Positions 25,325 through 36,728 of a DNA stretch of 64,000 nucleotides are shown here, piece by piece. The stretch's first letter is position 1. Each line of letters starts with the position of its first letter. Both the position numbers and the translations under genes were made by a program. This DNA comes from an uncultured Kushneria sp. GTDB lineage: Bacteria > Pseudomonadota > Gammaproteobacteria > Pseudomonadales > Halomonadaceae. The DNA lies in assembly GCF_947497025.1 (NCBI RefSeq), contig NZ_CANMFC010000012.1, forward strand, positions 1-64,000, read 5' to 3'. The notes below the pieces were generated by a model that was not told where the DNA came from, did no database searches, and worked only from the letters and a program-made list of their open reading frames with translations.

Positions 25325-26021
25325 ATGCGAAGGCATGGCGAATGGGTGCGCGTGAGGCCCTGCGCTGCTCAGTGGCTATCTGCCGGTGGCGCTCTCCTTT
25401 GGACTGATCGCCACTCAGGCCGGCTTCAGCCCACTGGAGGCTGCGGCGCTATCGCTTTTCATTTACGCCGGCGCCTCGCAGTTTCTGTTTGTGGGCATGA
25501 TTGCCGGGGGCGCGCCGCTATGGCTGACGGTCGTCATGACGCTTTTGATCAATGCACGCCACCTTGTCTATTCCATCACGCTGGCGCCCTGGGTATCAGA
25601 GAGTCGCCGATGGCCATGGCTGATGCATGGACTGACAGACCAGGTGTTTGCGCTGGCACACTATCGCCTGCCACTGCTGAGTGAACAGGATCGCATGAGC
25701 TGGTTTTCCAGCACCGCCATTGTGGCCTGGAGTGGCTGGGCTGGCGGCACCCTGCTGGGCAGCCTTGTGGGTCAGCAGTTGATCGGGCAGTGGCCGCTGT
25801 TGGCCAGTGCCATGACCTTCGCCCTGCCGGCGCTGTTTCTGGTGCTGCTGGCACCACGCTGCACTTCCCTGCGATGGATGATGGCCTTGCTGGTCAGCGC
25901 TTTTGCGGCCCTGATGCTGGCGCTCAATCACATGGCCAATGTCGCCATTCCGCTGGCAGCAGCGCTCGGCGCCCTGTGTTTTTATCTGTTGCCGGAAAGT
26001 ACCGCGAGGACAAGCTCATGA
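25321..26021 (+). pseudogene. azlC: frameshifted azlC, large subunit of branched-chain amino acid exporter
   Basis: ATG 25321 opens MNAKAWRMGAREAL, which then runs out of frame and stops. The adjacent frame continues as AzlC: SGYLPVALSFGLIATQAG, FIYAGASQFLFVGM, LLINARHLVYSITLAPW. Restoring one C near 25362 (CTGCCGCTGCTC for CTGCGCTGCTC) rejoins the two into a normal ~233-residue permease with five or more helices. AzlC with AzlD exports branched-chain amino acids and toxic analogues. If real, the lesion inactivates the exporter while azlD stays intact; a sequencing error is equally possible. Confidence 0.85.
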
Positions 26022-26356
26022 ACAGTGCCATCTGGTGGACCGCTGCAGCGACAGCGGTGGGCACGCTGCTGATTCGAATGCTGCCACTGTACTGGATGCA
26101 GCGACGGATGAGCTGCGCGTCCGATATTGAAAGGGAGAGGCCCCTGCCGACGTGGCCCGGGGTGCTGGCACCGCTGATGATTGCAGCGCTTCTGGGGCTA
26201 TCGCTGGTGCCTCAGCCGACCAGTGCCCTGGGCTGGAGCAGCACGGCCGCCGGGAGCCTTGCCACACTGTGCCTGTGGTACAAAACGCGCACGCTCGGAC
26301 TGCCAGTGGCGGCCGGGGTGGCCGCCTATACACTGGTGCTTTTAATCGGGTCATGA
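26018..26356 (+). CDS. azlD: AzlD-type small subunit of branched-chain amino acid exporter
   Basis: 112 residues from ATG 26018, overlapping the azlC stop (ATGA). Three to four hydrophobic helices are separated by a polar loop, with TLLIRMLPLYWMQRRM, LAPLMIAALLGLSLVP and the terminal PVAAGVAAYTLVLLIGS typical of AzlD. It would form the export channel with AzlC, which is frameshifted here. Confidence 0.85.
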   Translation: MNSAIWWTAAATAVGTLLIRMLPLYWMQRRMSCASDIERERPLPTWPGVLAPLMIAALLGLSLVPQPTSALGWSSTAAGSLATLCLWYKTRTLGLPVAAGVAAYTLVLLIGS

Positions 26357-26376
26357 GGATATTCACATGACCCGAT
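26345..26376. terminator. hairpin overlapping the azlD stop codon
   Basis: ATCGGGTCATG, 10-base loop, CATGACCCGAT is a perfect 11-bp stem lying between the convergent azlD and sdaA genes. Without a T-tract its strength is uncertain. Confidence 0.5.
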
Positions 26377-26382
26377 CAGGGC

Positions 26383-27771
26383 TCAACACTCGATGGCGTT
26401 GACAGCCAGACCGTAGTTGACGGCCAGTCCGCCCAGCGAGGTCTCCTTGTACTTGCTCTGCATGTCCCGACCGGTATCGCGCATGGTGCGAATGGCGTGA
26501 TCCAGCGAAATAAAGTGGGTGCCATCACCGTTGAGGGCAAACTGCGCCGCGTTGATCGCCTTGACCGACGCAATGGCATTACGCTCGATGCACGGCACCT
26601 GAACCAGACCACCGACCGGGTCACAGGTCAGGCCCAGATTATGCTCAAGGCCGATCTCGGCGGCATTCTCTACCTGTTCGGGCGTCCCGCCCATGACCTG
26701 GCACAGACCGGCAGCGGCCATGGCACACGCAGAGCCTACTTCCCCCTGGCACCCGACTTCGGCACCGGAGATCGAGGCGTTTTTCTTGCACAGGATACCG
26801 ATGGCACCGGCCGTCAGCAGAAAGTCGACGACACCACGCTCACAGGCGCTTTCCTCGAACTTCATCCAGTAGCCCAGTACCGCCGGAATAATACCGGCGG
26901 CACCGTTGGTCGGCGCGGTCACCATGCGTCCGCCAGCGGCATTTTCTTCATTGACCGCCAGCGCAAACAGGTTGACCCAGTCCATGGCTGAAAAGGTGGT
27001 CGCGATCAGGTTTTTCTCGGCACGTTCAAGACGCGACAGCAGCGAGGCAGCGCGACGCTTCACGTTCAACCCGCCCGGCAGTACGCCATTCTGCTCAAGC
27101 CCCTTGGCAATACAGGCCTGCATCGCCTGCCAGATACCGAAGAGCTCCTGACGCACTTCTTCTTCACTGCGCCAGACCCGCTCGTTGGCCATCATGATCT
27201 GAGCGATGCTCATGTTCTCGCGCTTGCAGATCGCCAGCAGCGCATCGGCGCTGTCAAATTCATACGGCAACGTGACGCCGGGCTCGGCATCACTGTTCTC
27301 TTCATCGGCACCATTGATGACAAAACCGCCGCCGACCGAATACCAGGTCTGGGTAATGTTGCTGCCATCCCTGAGCGTGGCGACCAGCGTCATGGCGTTG
27401 GGGTGGCGCGGCAGCGGCTCATTGGACCAGTAGAAATCCCGCTCCCACAGAAAGGGAACGCTGACTCGCCCGCCCAGGCGCAGCACCTGTGACTCCAGCA
27501 GCTCATCGATGGCAGGCGCGATAATGTCCGGGTCGATCGAAGCCGGCAGCTCGCCCATCAATCCCATGATGACAGCGCGGTCGGTGCCGTGCCCGACACC
27601 GGTGGCCGACAGCGATCCATGAAGATGAATCTCGATACCGGTCACGCGCGAGGTGGCCTGCCGCTCATCCAGCGCATCCAGAAATAATCTGGCCGCACGC
27701 ATGGGGCCGACCGTGTGCGAGCTTGATGGACCAATGCCGATATTGAACAATTCGAAGACGCTGATAGGCAT
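26383..27771 (-). CDS. sdaA: L-serine ammonia-lyase, iron-sulfur dependent
   Basis: 462 residues, single-chain SdaA type. The beta domain opens [20 protein letters not shown]; the alpha domain carries the cluster cysteines in [20 protein letters not shown] and [15 protein letters not shown]. It converts L-serine to pyruvate and ammonia in the cytoplasm. GGGGTGA lies 7 bases before ATG 27769-27771. The divergent LysR gene and a palindrome between the two indicate local regulation. Confidence 0.93.
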   Translation of the reverse strand: MPISVFELFNIGIGPSSSHTVGPMRAARLFLDALDERQATSRVTGIEIHLHGSLSATGVGHGTDRAVIMGLMGELPASIDPDIIAPAIDELLESQVLRLGGRVSVPFLWERDFYWSNEPLPRHPNAMTLVATLRDGSNITQTWYSVGGGFVINGADEENSDAEPGVTLPYEFDSADALLAICKRENMSIAQIMMANERVWRSEEEVRQELFGIWQAMQACIAKGLEQNGVLPGGLNVKRRAASLLSRLERAEKNLIATTFSAMDWVNLFALAVNEENAAGGRMVTAPTNGAAGIIPAVLGYWMKFEESACERGVVDFLLTAGAIGILCKKNASISGAEVGCQGEVGSACAMAAAGLCQVMGGTPEQVENAAEIGLEHNLGLTCDPVGGLVQVPCIERNAIASVKAINAAQFALNGDGTHFISLDHAIRTMRDTGRDMQSKYKETSLGGLAVNYGLAVNAIEC

Positions 27772-27883
27772 GCTGTCACCCCATAATCGGTGTAAGGAGC
27801 ACTAAACCGTTATTGAATTTGTGCGCGATAGGGCCAGAATGTATTGCCCTGGAGCGCCTTTCAAAGCATAAATAGGCGACCAG

Positions 27884-27902
27884 GGTTTAGTTTTACTAAA
27901 CC
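27884..27902. promoter_or_regulatory. LysR-type palindrome between sdaA and its regulator
   Basis: GGTTTAG, TTTTA, CTAAACC is a perfect interrupted dyad fitting the T-N11-A LysR box. A separate half-site CTAAACC occurs at 27802-27808, next to the sdaA start, where an activation site would be expected. Confidence 0.7.
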
Positions 27903-27951
27903 ATCGCACCTATTGCCCTGATACTGGGCCATTGCTGATGACGAGTCTTTC

Positions 27952-28866
27952 ATGCCTTCAGCCACGACCTCCATGCATGCCGGTCTTCATGTCTTCGCCT
28001 GCGCAGCACGCCACCTTTCCTTTACCCGGGCAGCAGGTGAACTCAATGTGACCACCGGCGCTGTCAGTCAGCAGATTCGCCTGCTCGAGGAGAGACTCGG
28101 GTTTCGGCTCTTTCACCGCCACCCCCGAAGACTGTCGCTGACGGCCGAGGGCGAGCGGCTGGCCGACGCCGTATTGAGTGCGCACGGTCGTATCGACCAG
28201 GAGCTCAAACGCCTGTCTCGCGGCCTGATGAGTGGAGAACTGGTACTGCGCTGTGTGCCGTCCTTTTTGACCCGCTGGCTGATGCCGCGCCTGCCACGGC
28301 TGCAGGCACAGCTGCCGGCGCTGGATATCTATCTGCACGCTGAAGACAGCGACCGCGCTCTGACCGAGGAGAATTTCGATCTGGCCATCGATCTTGGCAA
28401 TGACCACTATCCGGGCATGGCCTCCACACTATTAATGGAAGAGATTATTTTTCCGGTCTGCGCACCGTCTCTTTTCAGCCACCGTCCGGCGCTGAATCAC
28501 CCTGACAGACTTGCCCACTATCCACTGCTGCATGATGTCACCGCCTGGCGCGGCAGCAGCCCGCATGGCGAATGGCATCACTACCTTGAGGCCATTGGCG
28601 CCGACCCTGTCGGCATCCAGCGGGGCTACAGCTTCAATCGACATGACCTCACCATGGAGGCGGCGCGCGCCGGCATGGGCATCGCCATCGCGCGCCAGAC
28701 GCTATTGCGTGATGAACTCAGCAGCGGCGAGCTGATTGCTCCCCTGCCGCAGCGGGTCAATACGGGTCGCCACTACGCCATTGTGCATGCCTTTGGTGCG
28801 CTGGATGATCCCCGCATTCGCGCCGTTCATGACTGGATTTGCGCCGAGGCCAGACGCACCCCCTGA
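27952..28866 (+). CDS. LysR-family regulator (DsdC/GcvA-like), likely controls sdaA
   Basis: 304 residues. The N-terminal winged HTH (LHVFACAARHLSFTRAAGEL, NVTTGAVSQQIRLLEERLGF) is followed by a periplasmic-binding-like effector domain (about 100-295). The ARHLSFTRAA..L.VT..AVS pattern is that of the DsdC/GcvA branch, which responds to serine or glycine metabolism. It is divergent from sdaA across a 180-bp gap carrying a LysR box, so serine-responsive activation of sdaA is the simplest model. Confidence 0.87.
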   Translation: MPSATTSMHAGLHVFACAARHLSFTRAAGELNVTTGAVSQQIRLLEERLGFRLFHRHPRRLSLTAEGERLADAVLSAHGRIDQELKRLSRGLMSGELVLRCVPSFLTRWLMPRLPRLQAQLPALDIYLHAEDSDRALTEENFDLAIDLGNDHYPGMASTLLMEEIIFPVCAPSLFSHRPALNHPDRLAHYPLLHDVTAWRGSSPHGEWHHYLEAIGADPVGIQRGYSFNRHDLTMEAARAGMGIAIARQTLLRDELSSGELIAPLPQRVNTGRHYAIVHAFGALDDPRIRAVHDWICAEARRTP

Positions 28867-28900
28867 TGCAGGCGAGCCATACCGAACCACGCACACAAAA

Positions 28901-28930
28901 AACGCCTGCTCCCTTTCAGGAGCAGGCGTT
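28901..28930 (-). terminator. Rho-independent terminator of the rpsU-dnaG-rpoD operon
   Basis: AACGCCTGCTCC, 6-base loop, GGAGCAGGCGTT is a perfect 12-bp stem followed on the minus strand by TTTT, 36 bp beyond the rpoD stop. It also faces the end of the LysR gene. Confidence 0.85.
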
Positions 28931-28965
28931 GAGCGTCAAGGCGATCGCTTTCTTGTCGATACCGC

Positions 28966-30828
<1,863 letters not shown>

Positions 30829-31043
30829 AGAAACCTATCTCGAAGAAGAGTGAAGCGCCTGGATCATGCCGAAAGGCATACCAGGCAATCCAGTATAGAC
30901 CAGCAGGGAGCCGACAGCAGAAGGCTGACGCTTCTCACCAATCCTGTGTATTGATGCGGACGTCAAAAGCCATGCGACGCCTATCGCTATATCCCTACTA
31001 AATAAGGGGGATAAACGCTTGTTTCAACCCCATGGCAGGGCTT

Positions 31044-32891
31044 TCAGCGCTTGATCTCGCAGATCAGCTGCCAGAGTCGACCCGCCTCCTCGCGGGTAAG
31101 CTTTTCACCATTTCGTTCCCGGGCCTGCAGCGCTTCAAGCTCACGCTCCGGACTCAAGCGCTGGCGCTGCTGCTCAAAATGCGCCACGAGCACTTCCATT
31201 TCCCGCTGACGCAGCGCCGCCGGGATCAACGGCTCGCGCTGCAAAAGCGCCAGCAGTCGGCTGCCATGGCTGCTACCGTGAAAATGCGCCAGCAACACCT
31301 GTGATGAGCGATAACCTCCAGCGCGCACCAGCCTGACAACGTCCAGCAGAAGCTGACCGTCCTCATCGTCGGGGCACCACGCCTCGCCTTCCGGCAACGA
31401 CTCGACCAGGACCGGGGAATGCACAATCAGATGCAGGATTCGACCGCTCGAGCTCAGGGTGGTAGCGCCCTTTTGACGAGGTGGCGATCCTTTTCCTGCC
31501 GGCGGCTCCTGATACCCGGACGTCTGAGTGCGCGTCTGATGCTGTGATGCCTGTGACGCGCCAGACCCGGATCCGGCACTACCTTCGGACAGCTCTTCCA
31601 GCGTGCTGCGCTCAAGCCCCGTACGCTCGCTGAGCTCACGCATCAAAAGGGATCTCAACAGGCCCTGAGGCAGCTTCCCGATGCCTTCGAGCACGGCACT
31701 GGCAAAACGTTCACGATCCTCGATACGGCGCAGATCACGCCCTTCGCCGGCATGATCAAAAAGATATTCCGTCAGCGAGCCGGCCCGCACGATGCGCTGT
31801 TCAAAGGCCTCACCGCCCTCCTGGCGAATCAACGAATCGGGATCTTCTCCCTCCGGCAAAAACAGGAACCGGGCCTGACGCCCGTCAATCATCAACGGCA
31901 GCACGGTATTCAACGCGCGATGGGCCGCCTGTCGCCCGGCAGCGTCACCGTCAAAACAGAACACCACTTCGTCGACCAGGCGAAACAGACGCCGAAGGTG
32001 CTCATCGGTGGTGGCCGTGCCAAGCGTTGCTACAGCGTAGTCGACCCCGTGCTGCGCAAGGGCCACCACGTCCATGTAGCCTTCAACAATCAGCATGCGC
32101 TCGGGGCGCTTTGACTGCACTCGAGCCTCGTAGAGACCGTAAAGCTCTCGCCCCTTGTGAAATACCGGAGACTCGGGCGAGTTGAGGTACTTGGGCTTTT
32201 CATCTCCCAGCACCCGGCCGCCAAAGCCGATGGTACGCCCTTTCCAGTCACGGATAGGAAAAACGACCCGGTCACGAAAGCGGTCCCAGCTACGCCCGGC
32301 CTCTTCCTTTCTGACCAGCAGGCCATATTCGACCTGAACATTTTCATCCACGCCCTTCTCTATCAGATGGCGCTTGAGCGTATCCCAGCCGGCAGGCGCA
32401 TACCCGATGGCATAGCGACTGACGATTTCCTCACTCAGGCCGCGGCGCGACAGGTACTCATGCGCCTGATGCGCCGCAGGTGACGCCAGCTGCTGCTGAT
32501 AAAACCGCGTCCCCAGCTCCAGTAGATTGACGGCTTCTTCCTGGCGTTTTGCCTGCACCCGTGCCTGCTGGCGCTGTTCGTCGCTTTCTCCTTCCCGGGG
32601 CACTTCCATGCCCGCGCGGCCTGCCAGCGCCTCGATCGCCTCCGGGAAGTTCAGGCGATCAAACTCCATGACAAAGCGCAGCGCATTACCGCTCGCACCG
32701 CATCCGAAGCAGTGGTAAAACTGCTTGTCGGCACTGACGGTAAAGGAAGGAGACTTTTCCTGATGAAACGGACAAAGCGCCGAGTGATTGCGCCCTGTCT
32801 TTTTAAGCTGTACACGAGAACCAATGAGGTCAACGATATCCGTTCGTGCCAGTAGATCGTCGATAAATCGTTGAGGAATTCTGCCGGCCAT
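31044..32891 (-). CDS. dnaG: DNA primase
   Basis: 615 residues from ATG 32889-32891 (AGGA upstream); the in-frame GTG at 32903 is less likely. The N-terminal zinc ribbon (CPFH near 40 and CFGCGASG), the TOPRIM core (MLIVEGYMDVVALAQHGVDY; CFDGDAAGRQAA) and a C-terminal helicase-binding domain are all seen, with a Ser/Gln-rich linker around 430-470. It synthesises RNA primers at replication forks. It is the middle gene of the rpsU-dnaG-rpoD operon; 215 bp without a gene separate it from rpoD. Confidence 0.97.
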   Translation of the reverse strand: MAGRIPQRFIDDLLARTDIVDLIGSRVQLKKTGRNHSALCPFHQEKSPSFTVSADKQFYHCFGCGASGNALRFVMEFDRLNFPEAIEALAGRAGMEVPREGESDEQRQQARVQAKRQEEAVNLLELGTRFYQQQLASPAAHQAHEYLSRRGLSEEIVSRYAIGYAPAGWDTLKRHLIEKGVDENVQVEYGLLVRKEEAGRSWDRFRDRVVFPIRDWKGRTIGFGGRVLGDEKPKYLNSPESPVFHKGRELYGLYEARVQSKRPERMLIVEGYMDVVALAQHGVDYAVATLGTATTDEHLRRLFRLVDEVVFCFDGDAAGRQAAHRALNTVLPLMIDGRQARFLFLPEGEDPDSLIRQEGGEAFEQRIVRAGSLTEYLFDHAGEGRDLRRIEDRERFASAVLEGIGKLPQGLLRSLLMRELSERTGLERSTLEELSEGSAGSGSGASQASQHQTRTQTSGYQEPPAGKGSPPRQKGATTLSSSGRILHLIVHSPVLVESLPEGEAWCPDDEDGQLLLDVVRLVRAGGYRSSQVLLAHFHGSSHGSRLLALLQREPLIPAALRQREMEVLVAHFEQQRQRLSPERELEALQARERNGEKLTREEAGRLWQLICEIKR

Positions 32892-33073
32892 AATGTCCTG
32901 CACTACCTCAAGAGTCAGTGGTCACGCCTGCTCCAGCGCCGTCATCCCGATTAACCGGGATGCAGACTGCCGCAGGTGTGTCGTGTGGCATTATCCATGA
33001 CGGCATCAGCACTCGTTACCCTATCGGCGGCGTCTGACGCATCATTACCTGTTAGAATGAACATCCATAAAAA

Positions 33074-33100
33074 CGAACGGCCGCCATTGGCGGCCGTTCG
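33074..33100 (-). terminator. intra-operon terminator/attenuator between rpsU and dnaG
   Basis: CGAACGGCCGCC, loop AAT, GGCGGCCGTTCG, then TTTTT on the minus strand. It sits 40 bp past rpsU and 180 bp before dnaG. The E. coli operon has a terminator in the same place that lowers dnaG relative to rpsU. Confidence 0.85.
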
Positions 33101-33139
33101 GCATCCCGCTGAAGCGTTGGGCATACGCTCAGGTACGGA

Positions 33140-33355
33140 TCAATACAACCGCTCGAAGCGCTTGCGTTCGCGCTGCAGCTTCTTGGCATGGCGCTTGACA
33201 GCTGCTGCTGCCTTGCGCTTGCGCTCGGCCGTGGGCTTTTCGTAGTTCTCACGACGACGGACTTCGGAAAGCACGCCGGCCTTTTCACAGGAGCGCTTGA
33301 AGCGACGCAGAGCAACGTCGAACGGTTCGTTGTCACGTACTTTGACGGAAGGCAT
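33140..33355 (-). CDS. rpsU: 30S ribosomal protein S21
   Basis: 71 residues, the normal length, very basic: [20 protein letters not shown], a single Cys in [10 protein letters not shown], and an Arg/Lys tail ([16 protein letters not shown]). S21 binds the 30S platform near the anti-Shine-Dalgarno region. It heads the macromolecular synthesis operon and is divergent from tsaD. AAGGTGG lies 10 bases before the ATG. Confidence 0.97.
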   Translation of the reverse strand: MPSVKVRDNEPFDVALRRFKRSCEKAGVLSEVRRRENYEKPTAERKRKAAAAVKRHAKKLQRERKRFERLY

Positions 33356-33508
33356 TAAGCAATCACCACCTTAAGGAGATCAATGAGGTTTGAATGTGCT
33401 CAATGCCGTCGATGCGGCACTTAAACCGGTCATGACATGTTTATCACGATTCAGCGAAGGCGCCGCGATCAGCGGCCAGAAGCACAGCCCGGTATTACAG
33501 GGACACGC

Positions 33509-33537
33509 ATTATAAACGTCGCGCCTTCAGTTTGCAA
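33509..33537 (-). promoter_or_regulatory. sigma70 promoter of the rpsU operon
   Basis: On the minus strand TTGCAA (33537-33532), 17 bp, TATAAT (33514-33509) is a near-consensus promoter. It leaves a leader of about 150 nt before rpsU. The rest of 33356-33655 shows no gene and should also hold the tsaD promoter. Confidence 0.75.
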
Positions 33538-33655
33538 AGCGCCTGACGCGAGAAGTACAAACGGGTAAACTTGCCCACCTGCCGGCTGCAACGAACATGA
33601 CCTGCAGAACGGCACCCGCCATTGAAAGACGCCCTTACCGAAATCAGGACACATC

Positions 33656-34702
33656 ATGCGCGTACTGGGGATCGAAACCTCCTGCGATGAAACGGGGATC
33701 GCCCTGTTTGATAGTGAACACGGGCTGTTGGCCGACGCCCTGTTCAGTCAGATCGACATGCATGTCGAACACGGCGGTGTCGTACCCGAACTGGCCTCGC
33801 GCGACCACGTACGCCGCCTGCTCCCCCTTATTGATCAGGTGCTGGCCGAGGCAGGCCTTGAAGCCCGCGATGTTGATGCCATTGCCTACACGGCCGGCCC
33901 TGGCCTGGTAGGCGCCCTGATGGTGGGCGCCGCCACCGCTCACGGTCTGGCCTGGGCCTGGCAGGTACCCGTACTGGGTGTTCATCACATGGAAGGCCAC
34001 CTGCTGGCCCCCATGCTGGAAGAAGAACGCCCTGGGTTTCCCTTTGTTGCCGCGCTGGTGTCCGGCGGGCATACACAGCTGGTGGCCGTGCATGCGCTGG
34101 GAGACTACGAACTGCTGGGTGAATCCGTGGACGATGCCGCCGGAGAAGCCTTTGACAAGGCAGCACGCATGCTCTCGCTGCCCTATCCCGGCGGTCCACA
34201 TATCGCCCGACTGGCCGAGCAGGGCGACCCCACCCGTTTTCGCTTTCCAAGACCCATGACGGACCGTCCCGGCCTGAACTTCAGCTTCTCGGGCTTGAAG
34301 ACCCATACGTTGACCACTATCAAGGCGCTTGAGGCCCGGGGAGCGCTGGATGATCAGACCCGCGCCGACGTGGCCCGCGCCTTTGAGGAAGCCGTCGCCG
34401 ACACTCTGGTCATCAAGTGTCGGCGCGCGCTGGAGCAAACCGGGCTCAAGCGACTGGTCGTGGCAGGCGGCGTCAGCGCCAATCAACGTCTGCGTCTACG
34501 CCTTGATACGGCGCTTGAAAAACTGGGCGCACGCGCCTTTTATCCCAGAGGGCGTTTTTGTACCGACAATGGCGCCATGATTGCCTATGTTGGCGCTCAG
34601 CGCCTGATGGCCGGTGAGCGCGACGGGGAGGCCATGATCGCCACGCCGCGCTGGCCGCTTTCCGAACTGAGCCCGCCTGCCCCACGCCAGAATGCTACTT
34701 AA
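33656..34702 (+). CDS. tsaD: tRNA N6-threonylcarbamoyladenosine transferase, TsaD
   Basis: 348 residues. [19 protein letters not shown] is the family opening. The metal-binding [10 protein letters not shown] (His-x3-His), SGGHTQL and the C-terminal [12 protein letters not shown] and [10 protein letters not shown] follow. It transfers threonylcarbamoyl to A37 of ANN-decoding tRNAs together with TsaB and TsaE. It is divergent from rpsU, a widely conserved arrangement. It is followed by folB at 23 bp; plsY, often in between, is absent. Confidence 0.97.
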   Translation: MRVLGIETSCDETGIALFDSEHGLLADALFSQIDMHVEHGGVVPELASRDHVRRLLPLIDQVLAEAGLEARDVDAIAYTAGPGLVGALMVGAATAHGLAWAWQVPVLGVHHMEGHLLAPMLEEERPGFPFVAALVSGGHTQLVAVHALGDYELLGESVDDAAGEAFDKAARMLSLPYPGGPHIARLAEQGDPTRFRFPRPMTDRPGLNFSFSGLKTHTLTTIKALEARGALDDQTRADVARAFEEAVADTLVIKCRRALEQTGLKRLVVAGGVSANQRLRLRLDTALEKLGARAFYPRGRFCTDNGAMIAYVGAQRLMAGERDGEAMIATPRWPLSELSPPAPRQNAT

Positions 34703-34725
34703 TAAACCATGACAGGAGTAACGCC

Positions 34726-35085
34726 ATGGACATGGTACTGATTGAAGAGCTGGCGCTGGAAGCCGTGATTGGCGTATATGCATGGGAAAAGCGCATCCAT
34801 CAGCGTCTTTTGCTGACCCTGGAGCTGGGTTGTGACATCACAAAGGCCGCACGCGATGATGATCTGAAAGCGACGCTGGATTATGCCGCCATTAGTCAGC
34901 GCCTTCAGCAGTACTGCAGTGAGCATCAGTTCGAGCTGGTAGAAACCTTTGCCGAACGCATTGCGGCCCTGCTTCGAGAGGAGTTCGGCATTGCCTGGCT
35001 GCGTCTGACGCTGAAAAAGCCCGGTGCCGTGGCAGATGCCGCCTTTGTCGGCGTGCGTATCGAGCGCGGCGGGTACGGTCGCTGA
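34726..35085 (+). CDS. folB: dihydroneopterin aldolase
   Basis: 119 residues. The FolB/FolX fold is shown by MVLIEELALEAVIGVYAWEK and DYAAISQRLQ, with the Glu of FELVETFAER and the Lys of LTLKKPGAV at the active site. It converts 7,8-dihydroneopterin to 6-hydroxymethyl-dihydropterin in folate synthesis. It is followed directly by folK, the next enzyme in the pathway, one base after its stop codon. Confidence 0.94.
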   Translation: MDMVLIEELALEAVIGVYAWEKRIHQRLLLTLELGCDITKAARDDDLKATLDYAAISQRLQQYCSEHQFELVETFAERIAALLREEFGIAWLRLTLKKPGAVADAAFVGVRIERGGYGR

Positions 35086-35086
35086 C

Positions 35087-35644
35087 ATGGCGTTCGTACT
35101 GTTCAGCCTGGGCAGCAATGCCCAGCGTCATCGACGCATTGATGCCGCCCTTTCGGCCCTGCATGACGCCTTTGGTGAACTGCTGATATCACGGGTATTT
35201 GAAAGCCACCCGGTAGGCTTTGACAGTCCGTGCAACTTCTACAACCTGGTAGTGGGGGCATCATGCCCCTGGTCGGTGGCCCGTCTCAATCGATGGTGCA
35301 AGCAGGTCGAGCGCGACAATGGCCGCGACCACAGTGCCCCGAAGTTCAGCTCGCGAGCGCTGGATATTGATATTTTATGCATGGACAATCTGACCGGCTG
35401 CATTGACGGAGTGACCCTGCCCCGCGAAGAGATCACCTATAACGCCTTTGTCCTGCGTCCGCTGGCCGAAAGCTTTGGTAACTATCGCCACCCCGCCACC
35501 AACGAACGTTATCAGGATCTTTGGCAGGCCTTTGATGCCGACGCCCAAAGGCTCTGGCCGGTGGCCTTTGAGTGGCAGGGAAAGGAGATTTCAGCGCCGG
35601 AACCCATTGAGGCCGTCACGTTTGCGCCAGCGCGCATTCGATAG
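35087..35644 (+). CDS. folK: 2-amino-4-hydroxy-6-hydroxymethyldihydropteridine pyrophosphokinase
   Basis: 185 residues from ATG 35087; no Shine-Dalgarno, so translation is probably coupled to folB. LFSLGSNAQRHRRIDAALSA, HPVGFDSPCNFYNLVVG and the Mg-binding ALDIDILCMDN are HPPK motifs. It pyrophosphorylates the FolB product for dihydropteroate synthesis. The C-terminal ~25 residues extend beyond the usual domain, and the last 29 bp overlap the convergent cca gene. Confidence 0.92.
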   Translation: MAFVLFSLGSNAQRHRRIDAALSALHDAFGELLISRVFESHPVGFDSPCNFYNLVVGASCPWSVARLNRWCKQVERDNGRDHSAPKFSSRALDIDILCMDNLTGCIDGVTLPREEITYNAFVLRPLAESFGNYRHPATNERYQDLWQAFDADAQRLWPVAFEWQGKEISAPEPIEAVTFAPARIR

Positions 35645-36728
35645 CGTTGCGTCGCGTCACATCGATCATGCGGCCCAGTTCTGCACCCTGATAGCCCTGC
35701 GCCATGAGTGACTGCGGCGAGACCTGTCTTGCCTGATCAATGGCCTGCTCAAGCGCGGCTATCGGCAATCCGAAGTCGCTGGTGGCCAGCATATCGAGTA
35801 CTTCGTCCATGCGGGATGGCCGCCGCCAGGCATCCATCGCCTGCGCCCAGGCCAGCACCTGCTCGGCATCCGGGGAAGACGGCAACATTTCCCGGCTGCG
35901 CACGACCATCAGCGCCCGATCACGCCAATCTCCCGGCACACGGTAACGTTCACACAGTGCGGTCAGCGCGTCATGAGACAGGTCCGCCGTCAACAGCGCC
36001 CAACGCGCCATGGGCGCCTCGGTTGCCCTCATGCGCGCCAGCCCTGTTGCCAGCACATCATCAAGCACCGGCATGAGGACATTGAGCGCCCCGCACTGCT
36101 GCAGCAATTCGAAAAAGGCCGCCGGATCCTGCTCCCCCAGGGTTCGCTCAATTTCCTGCCAGACCCGCTCGGCCACCAGATGGCCCACTTCACCTTCTGC
36201 TACCATGGCCTTCATCAGGGCCATGGTGTCATCGGCGACCGTGAAGCCGCGCGGGCGAAAGCGTGCCAGAAAGCGAGCGGTGCGCAGGATGCGCAGCGGA
36301 TCCTCGACAAAGGCCTGTGAGACATGCCGCAAAATGCCGGCACGACAATCCTCAAGGCCATGGAAGGGATCCACACGCTGCCCCGAACTGTCCTGCGCCA
36401 TGGCATTAATGGTCAGGTCGCGCCGTATCAGATCTTCTTCAAGCGTCACCTCGGGCGCCGCATGCACCTCAAAACCGGTATAACCATGTCCGGATTTGCG
36501 CTCGGTCCGTGCCAGCGCATACTCCTCGTGGGTATGAGGATGCAGAAAGACCGGAAAATCACGCCCGACCGGGCGAAATCCACGCTTTCGCATCTCTTCA
36601 CTGGTAGTACCCACGATCACCCAGTCGCGATCATCATGGGCAATGCCCAGCAGATCATCGCGTACGGCGCCGCCAACGCAGTAAACCTCAAGCCCCTGAA
36701 GCGCCTCGTCGAGCTCAAAACGGATCAC
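35616..36728 (-). CDS. cca: CCA-adding tRNA nucleotidyltransferase
   Basis: 370 residues starting at a GTG that overlaps the glpE stop (GTGA). The nucleotidyltransferase head has VYCVGGAVRDDLLG and the DxD of HDDRDWVIVG; RRDLTINAMAQ and ILRTARFLARF follow. It repairs or adds the tRNA 3' CCA. The C-terminal HD phosphohydrolase domain of E. coli Cca is lacking, as in several gammaproteobacteria. It lies at the end of the lptD-to-cca block. Confidence 0.92.
   Translation of the reverse strand: MIRFELDEALQGLEVYCVGGAVRDDLLGIAHDDRDWVIVGTTSEEMRKRGFRPVGRDFPVFLHPHTHEEYALARTERKSGHGYTGFEVHAAPEVTLEEDLIRRDLTINAMAQDSSGQRVDPFHGLEDCRAGILRHVSQAFVEDPLRILRTARFLARFRPRGFTVADDTMALMKAMVAEGEVGHLVAERVWQEIERTLGEQDPAAFFELLQQCGALNVLMPVLDDVLATGLARMRATEAPMARWALLTADLSHDALTALCERYRVPGDWRDRALMVVRSREMLPSSPDAEQVLAWAQAMDAWRRPSRMDEVLDMLATSDFGLPIAALEQAIDQARQVSPQSLMAQGYQGAELGRMIDVTRRNAIECALAQT

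Noticed and set aside
33644-34486. 280-codon minus-strand open frame
   Set aside because: It is the antisense shadow of tsaD; no family motifs and no ribosome binding site.
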